From positions 613,501-677,500 of the forward strand of contig NZ_CP125380.1 in NCBI RefSeq assembly GCF_034009455.1: DNA of 64,000 bases, given 5' to 3'. The notes under the pieces were generated by a model. The model was not told the origin of the DNA, made no database searches, and saw only the letters and a list, made by a program, of their open reading frames with translations. Positions 39,480 through 48,498 of this stretch are shown here, piece after piece; position 1 is the first letter of the stretch; the number at the start of each line of letters is the position of its first letter. Position numbers and translations under genes: made by a program. This DNA is from Pseudomonas sp. P5_109. Lineage in GTDB: Bacteria; Pseudomonadota; Gammaproteobacteria; Pseudomonadales; Pseudomonadaceae.

Positions 39480-40259
39480 TTACATTTCATCGAGGTCAGG
39501 CATATCGATAATGTACTTCTTGCCGGTCGCGCTGAATTTGTTGTACAGGTCATCGCGCAGGCCGGAAAAAACTTTGCTGTCCAGGTAAGTACGAACAGCG
39601 CCGGTTTTTATTGTGGTGGACTGCTGGGTCGACTTCCAGAACAGAATGCCGCGGGTGCTCTCCCTTGCATCCAGGGAAATGCAGTTGAGGACCATATTCG
39701 GTTGCATGTTGTTGTCCACCCAGATCGGTGCAATGTCGAATTTCGCCTGCTTGCCCAGCTTTTGGTTACGATCAAACAACTGAATGACGCCGGGATTTTT
39801 CTGCACTGCTTCGACGGTCTTTTTAGCAACATCAGCCAGAACCTTTGCAGCATTGCCGCCAATCAACCCTGCGGTCACTTCGAGCGCAACCTGATCCATC
39901 GTCAGGCCAACTTTCCGGATGGTAACTTCCTGGATATTCCTGTTTTGCGTCACCCAGCCCAGTTTGCTCAGGCCGTCGACATAGTAGCGGTACCATTCGA
40001 AAAGTTGCGCATCTTCGGGGAATTTTTTGGTGGCCGCGTTCTGCATGACGAGTTTGCACAAGTTGATGTCGCTGATGTTTTCCTTCGAAACGCCGGGCAG
40101 GAAGGCGTCGATAGTGCCGGGCATTACACTGGCGGTTGGTTTGTTGATGTCGTGCTCAGGTTCATTTGAAAGCGAATCAGAGTAAAATGCCGAACGCTGT
40201 ATCTGGATCGGTAAGGACGGCAGGGAGTCAATGAATTCCAGTCGTTGTTCAAGTAGCAT
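39480..40259 (-). CDS. Hypothetical protein, unknown family (paralogue 2)
   Basis: A 259-residue protein, no signal peptide. It has FEWYRYYVDGLSKLGWVTQN (about 93-112), a hydrophobic/amphipathic helix (about 125-150, VALEVTAGLIGGNAAKVLADVAK) and ends VFSGLRDDLYNKFSATGKKYIIDMPDL. The W-x-x-Y...GW and terminal PDL patterns match the downstream gene. AAAGGA precedes the ATG at 40259. The two genes are 78 bases apart and likely one transcript. Base composition is AT rich, as in transferred DNA. The function is unknown. Confidence 0.7.
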   Translation of the reverse strand: MLLEQRLEFIDSLPSLPIQIQRSAFYSDSLSNEPEHDINKPTASVMPGTIDAFLPGVSKENISDINLCKLVMQNAATKKFPEDAQLFEWYRYYVDGLSKLGWVTQNRNIQEVTIRKVGLTMDQVALEVTAGLIGGNAAKVLADVAKKTVEAVQKNPGVIQLFDRNQKLGKQAKFDIAPIWVDNNMQPNMVLNCISLDARESTRGILFWKSTQQSTTIKTGAVRTYLDSKVFSGLRDDLYNKFSATGKKYIIDMPDLDEM

Positions 40260-40464
40260 AAAAGTAATCCTTTACTTGTTTGTGTGAATAGCCGGTTGGC
40301 TGGAGTTGTTAGGATAATTCCATTATTCTTAAAGTCTAGTTGAGGTTTGTAACTTGGATTTTTTAGTTGTGTTTAGTGTTGGTGGTGTGTGGTTGTTTTT
40401 AGTGTGCGGGGCAATCTAAAGTTATTGCTCAACTAAAAACTATTTGAACTGTTGTCGATTCCGC

Positions 40465-41367
40465 TCAGCGCACCGCATGCCCGGACAACAATGCCTCTTC
40501 ACGCAGCCACGCAAAAAATGCCCGAACCGGTGGATGCCGCTCACGCCCCGGCACACACAACGCGCTGTAGCCGGCACCCTCGACCTGGATTTCCCCCCGG
40601 TAAGGCAACAACAGCCCGCTGGCCACGCTTTCCGACACCAGAATATTGCTCGCCAATACCAGGCCTTGCCCGGCAATCGCCGCTTGCAGGGCGTAATGCT
40701 CTTCGTCGTATTCGCGCACGGCGGGCCGGTCGTTCAGCCAGGTTTCACCGGATCGCGCGCACCAAGCCTCCCAGCCGTGGGCATAGAGTTTGGAGTTGTG
40801 CCAGCGCACGCTGATCAGCACCGGTGTGCGACTCGACGCCAGGGCCACTTGCTCGGGGGACCCATAGACACCGAAGGACTCATCGAACAGGCACTGGCCG
40901 TACAGGTTGGGGTAATCGTCGAGGCTGTAGCGCACCACCAGATCGACACTGGCGTCCTGATGCAGATCGATGACTTCGCAATGGGTATCCAGACGTACGC
41001 TGATGTTCGGGTGCCGGGCGTAGAAACGTCCCAACCGTGGCACCAGCCACAGCGCGGCAAAGGCCGCGGTGGTGGAGACCGTCAGGTTGGCGCTGCTGCG
41101 TTGTGGGCGCAGTGTATCGACACTTTGCGCCACTTCCAGGAAGGCCCCGTGCAGGCTCTGGAACAGCCGTTCGCCGCATTCGGTCAGGCGCACCTGGCGT
41201 GGCAAGCGCTCGAACAACGGCACGCCGAGCCAACTCTCCAGGGAGCGGATCTGATGGGACACAGCCGTCGGGGTGACCGACAGTTCTTCGGCGGCGGCCT
41301 TGAAGCTCAACAGGCGTGAGGCGGATTCGAAGGCACGCAGGGCGGTCAACGGCAACGAAGCAAACAT
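40465..41367 (-). CDS. LysR-type regulator divergent from azoreductase
   Basis: A 300-residue regulator. The helix-turn-helix is at about 10-65 ([35 protein letters not shown]), and the effector domain starts near 88 ([20 protein letters not shown]), the GcvA/AmpR-like subgroup. I chose [10 protein letters not shown] at 41367 with GGAG six bases before. It diverges from the azoreductase gene over 121 bases and probably regulates it. Confidence 0.9.
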   Translation of the reverse strand: MFASLPLTALRAFESASRLLSFKAAAEELSVTPTAVSHQIRSLESWLGVPLFERLPRQVRLTECGERLFQSLHGAFLEVAQSVDTLRPQRSSANLTVSTTAAFAALWLVPRLGRFYARHPNISVRLDTHCEVIDLHQDASVDLVVRYSLDDYPNLYGQCLFDESFGVYGSPEQVALASSRTPVLISVRWHNSKLYAHGWEAWCARSGETWLNDRPAVREYDEEHYALQAAIAGQGLVLASNILVSESVASGLLLPYRGEIQVEGAGYSALCVPGRERHPPVRAFFAWLREEALLSGHAVR

Positions 41368-41488
41368 TGAACACTCCATGGATGAAATACATTCATCCAG
41401 ACTGATTTCTGCTCATTTGAACGAGAGCGGTGGCGAGCTTCAAGCTGCAAGCCACAAGCCGTTTGAGTTTAACCCTGAGGAGATTCAG

Positions 41489-42127
41489 ATGAGTAAAATT
41501 CTTGCCGTTCATGCCAGTCCCCGTGGTGATCGCTCGCACTCGCGCCGTTTGGCCGAAGTATTTCTGTCGGCCTGGCAGACCCGTCATCCACACTCACAGT
41601 TGACCCGACGCGAAGTCGGTCGGGCGTTGATTCCACCGGTCAACGAGGCATTCGTGGCCGCCGCGTTTTACCCCGAGCCCGACGCTCGGCCGCTGTCGAT
41701 GCAGGCCGATCTGGCGCTCAGCGACGAGTTGGTCGGCGAACTGCTCGGCCACGATGTGTTGCTGATTTCCACGCCGATGCACAACTTCAGCGTACCGAGT
41801 GGCCTCAAGGCCTGGATCGATCAGATCGTGCGCGTCGGGTTGACCTTCGATCACACCCTGGACAATGGCGTGGCCCAGTACCAACCGTTGGTGCAGGGCA
41901 AAAAAGCCCTGATCATCACCAGCCGTGGCGGCTTCGGTTTTGGCCCGGGAGGTGAGCTGGAAGCCATGAACCATGCCGACAAACTACTGCGCACGGTGCT
42001 CGGGTTCATCGGCATCACGGACGTCACCGTGGTGGCTGCCGAGGGTGAGGAGTCCGCCGAGCGCAGCTTCGCAATATCCTCTGCCGAGGCCGAACAGCGC
42101 TTGCTGGCGCTGGCCGGGGAGTTCTAG
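41489..42127 (+). CDS. FMN-dependent NADH-azoreductase
   Basis: Flavodoxin-like quinone/azo reductase, 212 residues. It has [22 protein letters not shown] at the phosphate-binding loop, [24 protein letters not shown] (FMN site) and [12 protein letters not shown]. The ATG at 41489 is chosen because GAGGAG lies seven bases upstream and the first residues match the family; the open frame runs upstream through the regulator start. It ends immediately before the SMR gene. Confidence 0.93.
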   Translation: MSKILAVHASPRGDRSHSRRLAEVFLSAWQTRHPHSQLTRREVGRALIPPVNEAFVAAAFYPEPDARPLSMQADLALSDELVGELLGHDVLLISTPMHNFSVPSGLKAWIDQIVRVGLTFDHTLDNGVAQYQPLVQGKKALIITSRGGFGFGPGGELEAMNHADKLLRTVLGFIGITDVTVVAAEGEESAERSFAISSAEAEQRLLALAGEF

Positions 42128-42433
42128 ATGGCCTGGCTGTTTCTGCTGGTTGCCGCCGGGTTCGAAGTCACCTTCGCCATGGGCATGAAGTACGCCGAGG
42201 GCTTCACCCGGCTCTGGCCTTCGGTGATCACGGTGGTGGCCGCTGTGGCCGGGATCTACTTCCTGACCCTGGCCATGCGTGAGTTGCCGGTGAGCATCGC
42301 CTACCCGATCTGGACCGCCATCGGTTCCCTGGGCACGGTGTTTCTCGGTTTCGCGCTGCTGGGCGAAAGCCTGAGCGTGATCAAACTGGTCTCGGTCGGG
42401 CTGATCGTCGCGGGTGTGGTGGGGTTGAAGTAG
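42128..42433 (+). CDS. SMR family exporter, SugE/Gdx-like
   Basis: Four-helix small multidrug resistance protein, 101 residues. The conserved Glu lies in AAGFEVTFAMGMKYAEGFTRLWPS (Glu13), and SIAYPIWTAIGSLGTVFLGFALLGE follows. The sequence is closer to the guanidinium exporters SugE/Gdx than to EmrE, on the basis of the GMKYAEGF and ITV segments. Its ATG follows the azoreductase stop directly, so the two are cotranslated. Confidence 0.9.
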   Translation: MAWLFLLVAAGFEVTFAMGMKYAEGFTRLWPSVITVVAAVAGIYFLTLAMRELPVSIAYPIWTAIGSLGTVFLGFALLGESLSVIKLVSVGLIVAGVVGLK

Positions 42434-42529
42434 GGCGCATGACATAGACTTGTCATCTTCGCTGGCGATGCTAGGCGGATGTCTTGCGTCCCGCCTTGCG
42501 TCACCACCCGACCACAAGGATGTCCGCCC

Positions 42530-43420
42530 ATGTCCCAAGGTTCTGCCCCGCGTTACCCGCTGGTGTTGGTCCCGGGAATGCTCGGGTTCATCCGCCTGGT
42601 GCTTTACCCGTACTGGTACGGGATCGTCGAGGCGCTGCGCCGCGGCGGAGCGGTGGTGTTCGCCGTGCAGGTTTCGCCGCTTAATTCGAACGAAGTGCGC
42701 GGTGAGCAACTGCTGGCGCGTATCGACGAAATCCTGCGGGAAACCGGGGCCGCCAAGGTCAACCTGATCGGCCATAGCCAGGGTTCGCTGACCGCCCGTT
42801 ATGCGGCGGCCAAACGCCCGGACCTGATCGCCTCGGTCACTTCGGTAGCGGGGCCGAATCACGGTTCGGAACTCGCCGATTACCTGCACGAGCATTATCC
42901 CCATGACAGCGTGCGTGGTCGTCTGCTGAGCTTTCTGCTGCGGCTGATCGGCGTGTTGATGGGGTGGCTGGATACCGGCTACCGCGGGCCGAAGCTGCCG
43001 GTGGATATCCATGCGTCACACCATTCCCTTACCACCGCTGGCGTGGCGCTGTTCAACCTGCATTATCCACAGGGCTTGCCTGAAACCTGGGGCGGTCACG
43101 GGCCGGAAGAGGTCAATGGCGTGCGCTATTACTCCTGGTCCGGCACCTTGCAACCGGGCATTACCGATCGCGGGCGCAATCTGCTGGACGGCACCAACCG
43201 CAGCTGCCGGCTGTTCGCCAAAACCTTCGTCCGCGAAGCCGGGCATTGCGACGGCATGGTCGGGCGCTACAGCTCGCACCTGGGCACGGTGATTGGCGAT
43301 GAGTATCCGCTGGATCACTTCGACATCGTCAACCAGTCGCTGGGGCTGGTGGGCAAGGGGGCCGAGCCGATTCGCTTGTTTGTCGAACATGCGGCGCGAC
43401 TGAACGCGGCAGGGCTGTAG
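42530..43420 (+). CDS. Triacylglycerol lipase/esterase, family I-like, without signal peptide
   Basis: Alpha/beta hydrolase, 296 residues. The oxyanion-hole segment is LVLVPGMLGF, the nucleophile Ser83 lies in NLIGHSQGSLTARY, and the catalytic Asp and His are probably in HCDGMVGRYSSHLG and PLDHFDIVNQ. Two Cys (NRSCRLF and GHCDG) sit where family I lipases form a disulfide. The N terminus (MSQGSAPRYPLVL) has no signal peptide and no Lif foldase gene is nearby. AAGGA lies ten bases before the start. Confidence 0.88.
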   Translation: MSQGSAPRYPLVLVPGMLGFIRLVLYPYWYGIVEALRRGGAVVFAVQVSPLNSNEVRGEQLLARIDEILRETGAAKVNLIGHSQGSLTARYAAAKRPDLIASVTSVAGPNHGSELADYLHEHYPHDSVRGRLLSFLLRLIGVLMGWLDTGYRGPKLPVDIHASHHSLTTAGVALFNLHYPQGLPETWGGHGPEEVNGVRYYSWSGTLQPGITDRGRNLLDGTNRSCRLFAKTFVREAGHCDGMVGRYSSHLGTVIGDEYPLDHFDIVNQSLGLVGKGAEPIRLFVEHAARLNAAGL

Positions 43421-43434
43421 ACCGCCACAAAAAG

Positions 43435-44310
43435 CTAAGTGCGCCCCAACACCGTCGTCCAACGCTCCGAAACAATCACCCCACCCAAGGTCAACACCCC
43501 GCCCACCAGGTGATACAGCGCCAACTGCTCATGCAGCACCACCGCCGCGATCAGGGCGGTAATCAACGGCAGCAAATTGAAAAACTGGGTGGTCCGGCTC
43601 GGCCCCAAACGGACCACGGCCTGCATCCACGCCAGCGGCGCGACCATCGAAGCCAGCAGGCAGGCATACAGCACCAGCGGAATGTTCTGCAGGGTCGGGC
43701 CGACTTTCGGTGAGGCGAGGAACAGCGGAAACAGCACCACCACGGCCACCAGCACCTGCAAATACAGGAGCACCAGCGGCGGCAGTTTCAGCTGCCATTT
43801 TTTCAACAGGGTGCTGTAGACCGCGTAGGCCAGGGTGGCGATCAGCATCATCGCGTCGCCCAGGTTGACCCCATGTTCGAGCAATGCGCCAAGACTGCCT
43901 GCCGACACCACCACCAGGACGCCGGTGAATGACAGCACCGCACCGGCCAGGGCACCCATGGTCAGGCGCTGGCCGAGGCTGATGATCGCCATGGCAAGCG
44001 ACATCAGCGGCATCAGCGACAGGATGATGCCCATGTTCGTGGCCGAGGTCAGGCTGGCGGCGAAGTACGCCAGGCTTTGATAGACCGCCATGCCGAGAAC
44101 ACCAAGGACAAAGATCTTGCCCAGGTTCGGGCGGATCAGCGGCCAATGGGTGAGCACCGGTTTGAGCATGAAGGGCGTGAACAGCAACCCGGCCAGCAGC
44201 CAGCGGTAGAAACCGATCTCGGCGGGGAAGATCGCCCCGGCCGACATTTTGGTGATCACGGTGTTGCCGGCCCAGATGAAAATGGCCAGCAGGGGATAAG
44301 CGTATTGCAT
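43435..44310 (-). CDS. DMT superfamily (EamA-type) transporter
   Basis: Inner-membrane protein, 291 residues with about ten membrane segments in two EamA repeats (about 1-135 and 150-285). It starts MQYAYPLLAIFIWAGNTVITKMSAG, the usual EamA start. The upstream in-frame region to 44424 is not hydrophobic, so the ATG at 44310 is preferred, though the ribosome binding site is weak. Substrate unknown; the divergent AraC gene may regulate it. Confidence 0.9.
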   Translation of the reverse strand: MQYAYPLLAIFIWAGNTVITKMSAGAIFPAEIGFYRWLLAGLLFTPFMLKPVLTHWPLIRPNLGKIFVLGVLGMAVYQSLAYFAASLTSATNMGIILSLMPLMSLAMAIISLGQRLTMGALAGAVLSFTGVLVVVSAGSLGALLEHGVNLGDAMMLIATLAYAVYSTLLKKWQLKLPPLVLLYLQVLVAVVVLFPLFLASPKVGPTLQNIPLVLYACLLASMVAPLAWMQAVVRLGPSRTTQFFNLLPLITALIAAVVLHEQLALYHLVGGVLTLGGVIVSERWTTVLGRT

Positions 44311-44395
44311 CGGGAAAAACCAGAACGTTAATGAAGGGCAATTATCCGCTTGTCTGGATACAAGCCTATACTTCGATCCAGACAACCGGCCCCTG

Positions 44396-45202
44396 ATGAC
44401 GGACAGCATGAGCAGTAAACACATCGACCTGCTGGATTTCAGCGAGCTGCCGTCGGCGGTGTACTTCCGCTACGCCGATTTCGACGCCCACGAATACGCC
44501 GCCCCCCACCGGCATCCCTGGGGGACGCTGGAGTATGCCGCCCACGGCGTGCTGCACATGGACGTCGACGGCAGTCGCTTCATGTCGCCACCGCAATACG
44601 CGGTGTGGGTGCCGCCGCAGATCGAGCACAGTTTCTATAGCCACCAGCCGGTCAACTACCGCGCCGTCTGCCTGGCCCCCAAGGTCTGCGCCGATCTGCC
44701 GTCGCGCGCCTGCACCCTGGCCATCAGCGACATCCTCAAGGCGATCCTCAAGGACTTCGCCGCCCGCGACGTGAAAATCCCCGAGCAGGTTGCCGACCAG
44801 CGTCTGGCCCAGGTATTGGTGGACCAGTTGCAACAGGCTCCGGTGCACGAGTGCTATCTGCCCTACGCCAGCAGCCCCGGACTGCTGGGGATCCTGGAGG
44901 CGTTGCAGGCCGAGCCCGGGGATAACCGGCCCCTGTCGCAATGGGCCGCACGCATCCATGTCAGTGAACGCACCCTGGCGCGGCAGTTCGTGCGGGAGTT
45001 GGGCATGAGTTTCGGCGAGTGGCGCCAGCGCCTGCGGTTTCTGGCGGCGATCGAAGCGCTGGACAGCCAGCGCAGCATTCAGGAAATCGCCTTCGACATG
45101 GGCTACAGCACCGGCTCGGCGTTTATCGCCATGTTCCAGCGCCAGGCCGGGTGCACGCCGGAGCAATATCGACGCAGTCACCTGGAGAACAGGAAGGTGT
45201 AA
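44396..45202 (+). CDS. AraC family regulator
   Basis: A 268-residue regulator. A cupin-like sensor domain lies at about 20-100 (AAPHRHPWGTLEYAAHGVLHMDV). The two helix-turn-helix motifs lie at about 180-260, with WAARIHVSERTLARQFVRELG and EIAFDMGYSTGSAFIAMFQRQAGCTPEQYRRS. It is divergent from the EamA exporter, a common pair. A second in-frame ATG at 44408 could also be the start. Confidence 0.9.
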   Translation: MTDSMSSKHIDLLDFSELPSAVYFRYADFDAHEYAAPHRHPWGTLEYAAHGVLHMDVDGSRFMSPPQYAVWVPPQIEHSFYSHQPVNYRAVCLAPKVCADLPSRACTLAISDILKAILKDFAARDVKIPEQVADQRLAQVLVDQLQQAPVHECYLPYASSPGLLGILEALQAEPGDNRPLSQWAARIHVSERTLARQFVRELGMSFGEWRQRLRFLAAIEALDSQRSIQEIAFDMGYSTGSAFIAMFQRQAGCTPEQYRRSHLENRKV

Positions 45203-45266
45203 CAGGGGTTGTCTACACTCCAGTACGAGGCCGCGTCCTTCGGTGCGGCAACAAGGAGAAAACTCC

Positions 45267-45575
45267 ATGAAGCTAATGCGCGTCCCTTTGTTGATGATCG
45301 GTTTGCTGCTCTGTTCCCAGGGCTTCGCCGCCACAGCCCAACAGGAAAAGATGACTACCTGCAACGCCGACGCCACGGCCAAGAGCCTCAAGGGCGACGA
45401 GCGCAAAGCCTTTATGAGCACGTGCCTGAAGGCTACTCCGGCGGCAAACGATGCCGGCAAGGCCCTGACTCCACAGCAGGAGAAAATGAAAACCTGCAAC
45501 GCCGACGCTGCCACCAAAGCCCTCAAGGGTGACGAGCGCAAGGCGTTCATGAGCGATTGCCTGAAGAAAAAATAA
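45267..45575 (+). CDS. psiF: PsiF repeat protein (phosphate-starvation-inducible family)
   Basis: Secreted 102-residue protein: signal peptide about 1-21 (MKLMRVPLLMIGLLLCSQGF), then two PsiF repeats of about 35 residues. Each has QQEKM.TCNADA...LKGDERKAFMS.CLK with two conserved Cys. PsiF belongs to the PhoB regulon in enterobacteria; function unknown. AAGGAG precedes the ATG. No Pho box was recognised in the 64 bases upstream. Confidence 0.9.
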   Translation: MKLMRVPLLMIGLLLCSQGFAATAQQEKMTTCNADATAKSLKGDERKAFMSTCLKATPAANDAGKALTPQQEKMKTCNADAATKALKGDERKAFMSDCLKKK

Positions 45576-45583
45576 TCTGCACT

Positions 45584-45669
45584 TGCAGGAGCCGGCTTGC
45601 CGGCGATGAAGATGACGCGGCGTATCAGGTCACCGTGGTGAGCCTATCGCTGGCAAGCCAGCTCCTACA
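45584..45669. repeat. REP doublet (GTAGGAGC class)
   Basis: TGCAGGAGCCGGCTTGCCGG at 45584 and the partner CTGGCAAGCCAGCTCCTACA ending at 45669. Class B. Confidence 0.8.
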
Positions 45670-45752
45670 GGTCGCCCCACACAATCCTAGTGCTCGCCCC
45701 GGATCGCTGGCAGACTGCCAATCCTTTTTATGCCGTTCGTTGTTGAGGCTGT

Positions 45753-46766
45753 ATGCCAACGTTTTCTCAGCGTCAAGTTTTGCTGGTCATCAGCTGGGTC
45801 ATCATTTTTGGCGGGCTGCTACTGGTCCTGCCGCTGCGGTTGCTGCCGAGCCTGCTCGCCGGGTTGCTGGTGTTCGAACTGGTCAACATGCTCACCCCGC
45901 AACTGCAACGACTGATCGAGGGCCGACGTGCGCGCTGGCTGGCGGTGGCGTTGCTGGGGACTCTGATTGTCAGCGTACTGTCGCTGATCTTTGCCGGCGC
46001 CATCAGCTTCCTGCTGCACGAGGCGGAAAACCCCGGCGCTTCCCTCGACAAGTTCATGGGGGTGGTCGACCGCGCACGCGGGCAACTGCCGCCGTTCATC
46101 GACGCCTATCTGCCGGCCAGTGCCGCCGAGTTCCGCGTGGCGATTGGCGAATGGGTCAGCAAGCACCTCAGCGATTTGCAACTGGTCGGCAAGGACGCAG
46201 CGCACATGTTTGTGACGTTGCTGATCGGTATGGTTCTGGGTGCGATCATCGCCTTGCAGCGTGTGCCGGACCTGACCAAGCGCAAGCCATTGGCCGCCGC
46301 ATTGTTCGATCGCCTGCACCTGCTGGTCCAGGCGTTTCGCAACATCGTGTTCGCCCAGATCAAGATTTCCCTGCTCAACACCTTCTTCACCGGGATTTTC
46401 CTGGCCGTGGTGCTGCCGATGTTCGGCATCAAGCTGCCACTGACCAAGACCCTGATCGTCCTGACGTTCCTGCTCGGCCTGCTGCCGGTGATCGGCAACC
46501 TGATGTCCAATACCCTGATCACCATCGTCGGTATGTCGCTGTCGATCTGGGTGGCCATGGCGGCGCTGGGTTACCTGATTTTCATCCACAAGCTCGAATA
46601 CTTCCTCAACGCGCGCATCGTCGGCGGGCAGATCAGTGCCAAGTCGTGGGAGTTGCTGTTGGCGATGCTGGTGTTCGAGGCAGCGTTCGGCCTGCCGGGG
46701 GTGGTGGCGGGGCCGATTTACTACGCGTATCTGAAGAGTGAGTTGAAGCAGGTGGGGATGGTTTGA
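45753..46766 (+). CDS. AI-2E family transporter
   Basis: Inner-membrane protein, 337 residues with about eight membrane segments and a periplasmic loop (about 90-150). Family segments include GLLVFELVNMLTPQLQR, KISLLNTFFTGIFLAVVLPMFG and TFLLGLLPVIGNLMSNTLI. The family includes TqsA/YdiK-type exporters and putative Na+/H+ antiporters, so AI-2 transport should not be assumed. GAGG precedes the start closely. Confidence 0.88.
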   Translation: MPTFSQRQVLLVISWVIIFGGLLLVLPLRLLPSLLAGLLVFELVNMLTPQLQRLIEGRRARWLAVALLGTLIVSVLSLIFAGAISFLLHEAENPGASLDKFMGVVDRARGQLPPFIDAYLPASAAEFRVAIGEWVSKHLSDLQLVGKDAAHMFVTLLIGMVLGAIIALQRVPDLTKRKPLAAALFDRLHLLVQAFRNIVFAQIKISLLNTFFTGIFLAVVLPMFGIKLPLTKTLIVLTFLLGLLPVIGNLMSNTLITIVGMSLSIWVAMAALGYLIFIHKLEYFLNARIVGGQISAKSWELLLAMLVFEAAFGLPGVVAGPIYYAYLKSELKQVGMV

Positions 46767-46783
46767 TCCGCTGTTGATCTGAT

Positions 46784-46915
46784 TGTGGCGAGGGGGCTTG
46801 CCCCCGTTCGGTTGCGCAGCAACCGCAGTCAGTTTGAATCAACAAATCTGACTGTACGCGGTGTCTGATTTCGGGGCTGCTGCGCAGCCCAACGGGGGCA
46901 AGCCCCCTCGCCACA
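46784..46915. repeat. REP doublet (GTGGCGAGGG class)
   Basis: TGTGGCGAGGGGGCTTGCCC at 46784 and the inverted copy ending CTCGCCACA at 46915, with inner TGCGCAGCA and TGCTGCGCAG. Class C, between convergent genes. Confidence 0.85.
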
Positions 46916-46926
46916 GAGATTTCGGA

Positions 46927-48201
46927 TCAGTCCATCGAGCCGTAACGCTTGGCAGCCTCGATCGCCAGACCACTGCCGATGCTGCCAAAGATATTCCCTT
47001 CCACATGCCGAGCATTCGGCAACATCGCCGAAACACTGTTGCGCAGCGCCGGAATCCCGCTCGAACCACCGGTAAAGAACACCGTATCCACCTGATCGAC
47101 CCGCACGTCGGCGTCTGTCAGCAATTGGGTGACGCTGTTGCGCACCCGCTCCAGCAGATTGTCGATGGCCGACTCGAACAGTACACGGCTCAAGTCCACG
47201 CTCAGGCCCGCTTCAATGCGATCCAGCGGCACGTGGCGGTTGTCGGCGTGGGTCAGCTGGATCTTGGTTTCTTCCACTTCCATGGCCAGCCAGTGCCCGG
47301 CGCGTTGCTCGATCAGCTTGAACAGGCGGTCGATGCCACCAGTGTCTTCGATGTCATAGCGCATGCTGCCCAGGGCCAGTTGGGACTTCTGCGAGTACAC
47401 CGAGTTGATCGTGTGCCAGGTCGCCAGGTTCATGTGGTGGCTGGTGGGCATGTAGGCGCCGCTCTTCATCCGGCTGCCGTAGCCGAACAGGGGCATCAGG
47501 CCGGCCAGCGAGAGTTGTTTGTCGAAGTCGGTCCCGCCGATGTGCACGCCACCGGTGGCGAGGATGTCGTCCTGGCGGTTATCCACAGCGCGACGTTCCG
47601 GCGACAGGCGCACCAGGGAGAAGTCGGAGGTACCACCGCCGATGTCGACGATCAGCACCAGCTCTTCTTTCTCGATGGTCGACTCGTAGTCGAATGCCGC
47701 GGCAATCGGTTCGAACTGGAAGGAGACTTCCTTGAAGCCGATCTTGCGCGCCACATCGACCAGGGTGTCTTCGGCTTCCTTGTCGGCCATCGGATCATCA
47801 TCGACAAAGAACACCGGACGACCCAGCACCACTTCTTCGAATTCCCGACCGGCGGCGGCTTCGGCGCGGTTCTTGAGCTGGCCGATGAACAGCCCGAGCA
47901 GGTCCTTGAACGGCATCGCCGTGCCGAGGACGCTGGTGTCGTGCTTGATCAGCTTGGAGCCCAGCAGGCTCTTGAGCGAGCGCATCAGGCGGCCTTCGTA
48001 GCCTTCCAGGTACTCGTGCAGCGCCAGGCGGCCGTACACCGGGCGGCGTTCTTCGATGTTGAAGAAGACCACCGACGGCAGGGTGATCTTGTCGTCCTCC
48101 AGCGCGATCAGCGTTTCCATGCCGGGGCGCAGCCAGCCGACGGTGGAGTTGGACGTGCCAAAGTCGATACCCACGGCACGGGCTGGAGATGCGTTGTTCA
48201 T
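46927..48201 (-). CDS. Hsp70 family protein (YegD-like)
   Basis: A 424-residue Hsp70 ATPase-domain protein with no substrate-binding/lid region, like E. coli YegD. Phosphate-1 motif is VGIDFGTSNSTVGW (about 10-23), phosphate-2 is VLIVDIGGGTSDFSLV (about 200-215), and the adenosine motif is VFFTGGSSGIPALRN (near 370). It diverges from cbpA, so an Hsp70-like ATPase and an Hsp40 share a control region. The ribosome binding site is weak. Confidence 0.9.
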   Translation of the reverse strand: MNNASPARAVGIDFGTSNSTVGWLRPGMETLIALEDDKITLPSVVFFNIEERRPVYGRLALHEYLEGYEGRLMRSLKSLLGSKLIKHDTSVLGTAMPFKDLLGLFIGQLKNRAEAAAGREFEEVVLGRPVFFVDDDPMADKEAEDTLVDVARKIGFKEVSFQFEPIAAAFDYESTIEKEELVLIVDIGGGTSDFSLVRLSPERRAVDNRQDDILATGGVHIGGTDFDKQLSLAGLMPLFGYGSRMKSGAYMPTSHHMNLATWHTINSVYSQKSQLALGSMRYDIEDTGGIDRLFKLIEQRAGHWLAMEVEETKIQLTHADNRHVPLDRIEAGLSVDLSRVLFESAIDNLLERVRNSVTQLLTDADVRVDQVDTVFFTGGSSGIPALRNSVSAMLPNARHVEGNIFGSIGSGLAIEAAKRYGSMD

Positions 48202-48297
48202 GTCTTTCAGGTTCCGGTTAAAAAACGGCCGCGCAGTGTATGTCAGAGCGCGCCAGATTCGAAGGCCGGTTATCTGCTAATTCTTCGCAAACAATGC

Positions 48298-48326
48298 CTT
48301 GAAAGATGGGACATTCTCCCCAAACT
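48298..48326 (+). promoter_or_regulatory. Sigma-32-like heat-shock promoter of cbpA-cbpM
   Basis: CTTGAA (48298-48303), a 14-base spacer, then CCCCAAACT (48318-48326). The consensus is CTTGAA-N13-15-CCCCATnT. Start would be near 48334, leaving an mRNA leader of about 165 bases. The function of the encoded Hsp40 fits. Confidence 0.7.
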
Positions 48327-48498
48327 ACCCTGCATCAACCGGACAGCCGCGGGAGTGCTCGCAAGAAGCCCCGCCTGCTGCCGATAAACTTCTGCTGCGC
48401 CAGCCGGTCACAAACTTGAGATCGGTCGGACCAATGGCTGCAAACAAGCGCATGCTGTGGCCTGTGGCGCGATTTGATAACGGATGGTGATTCCCGCG

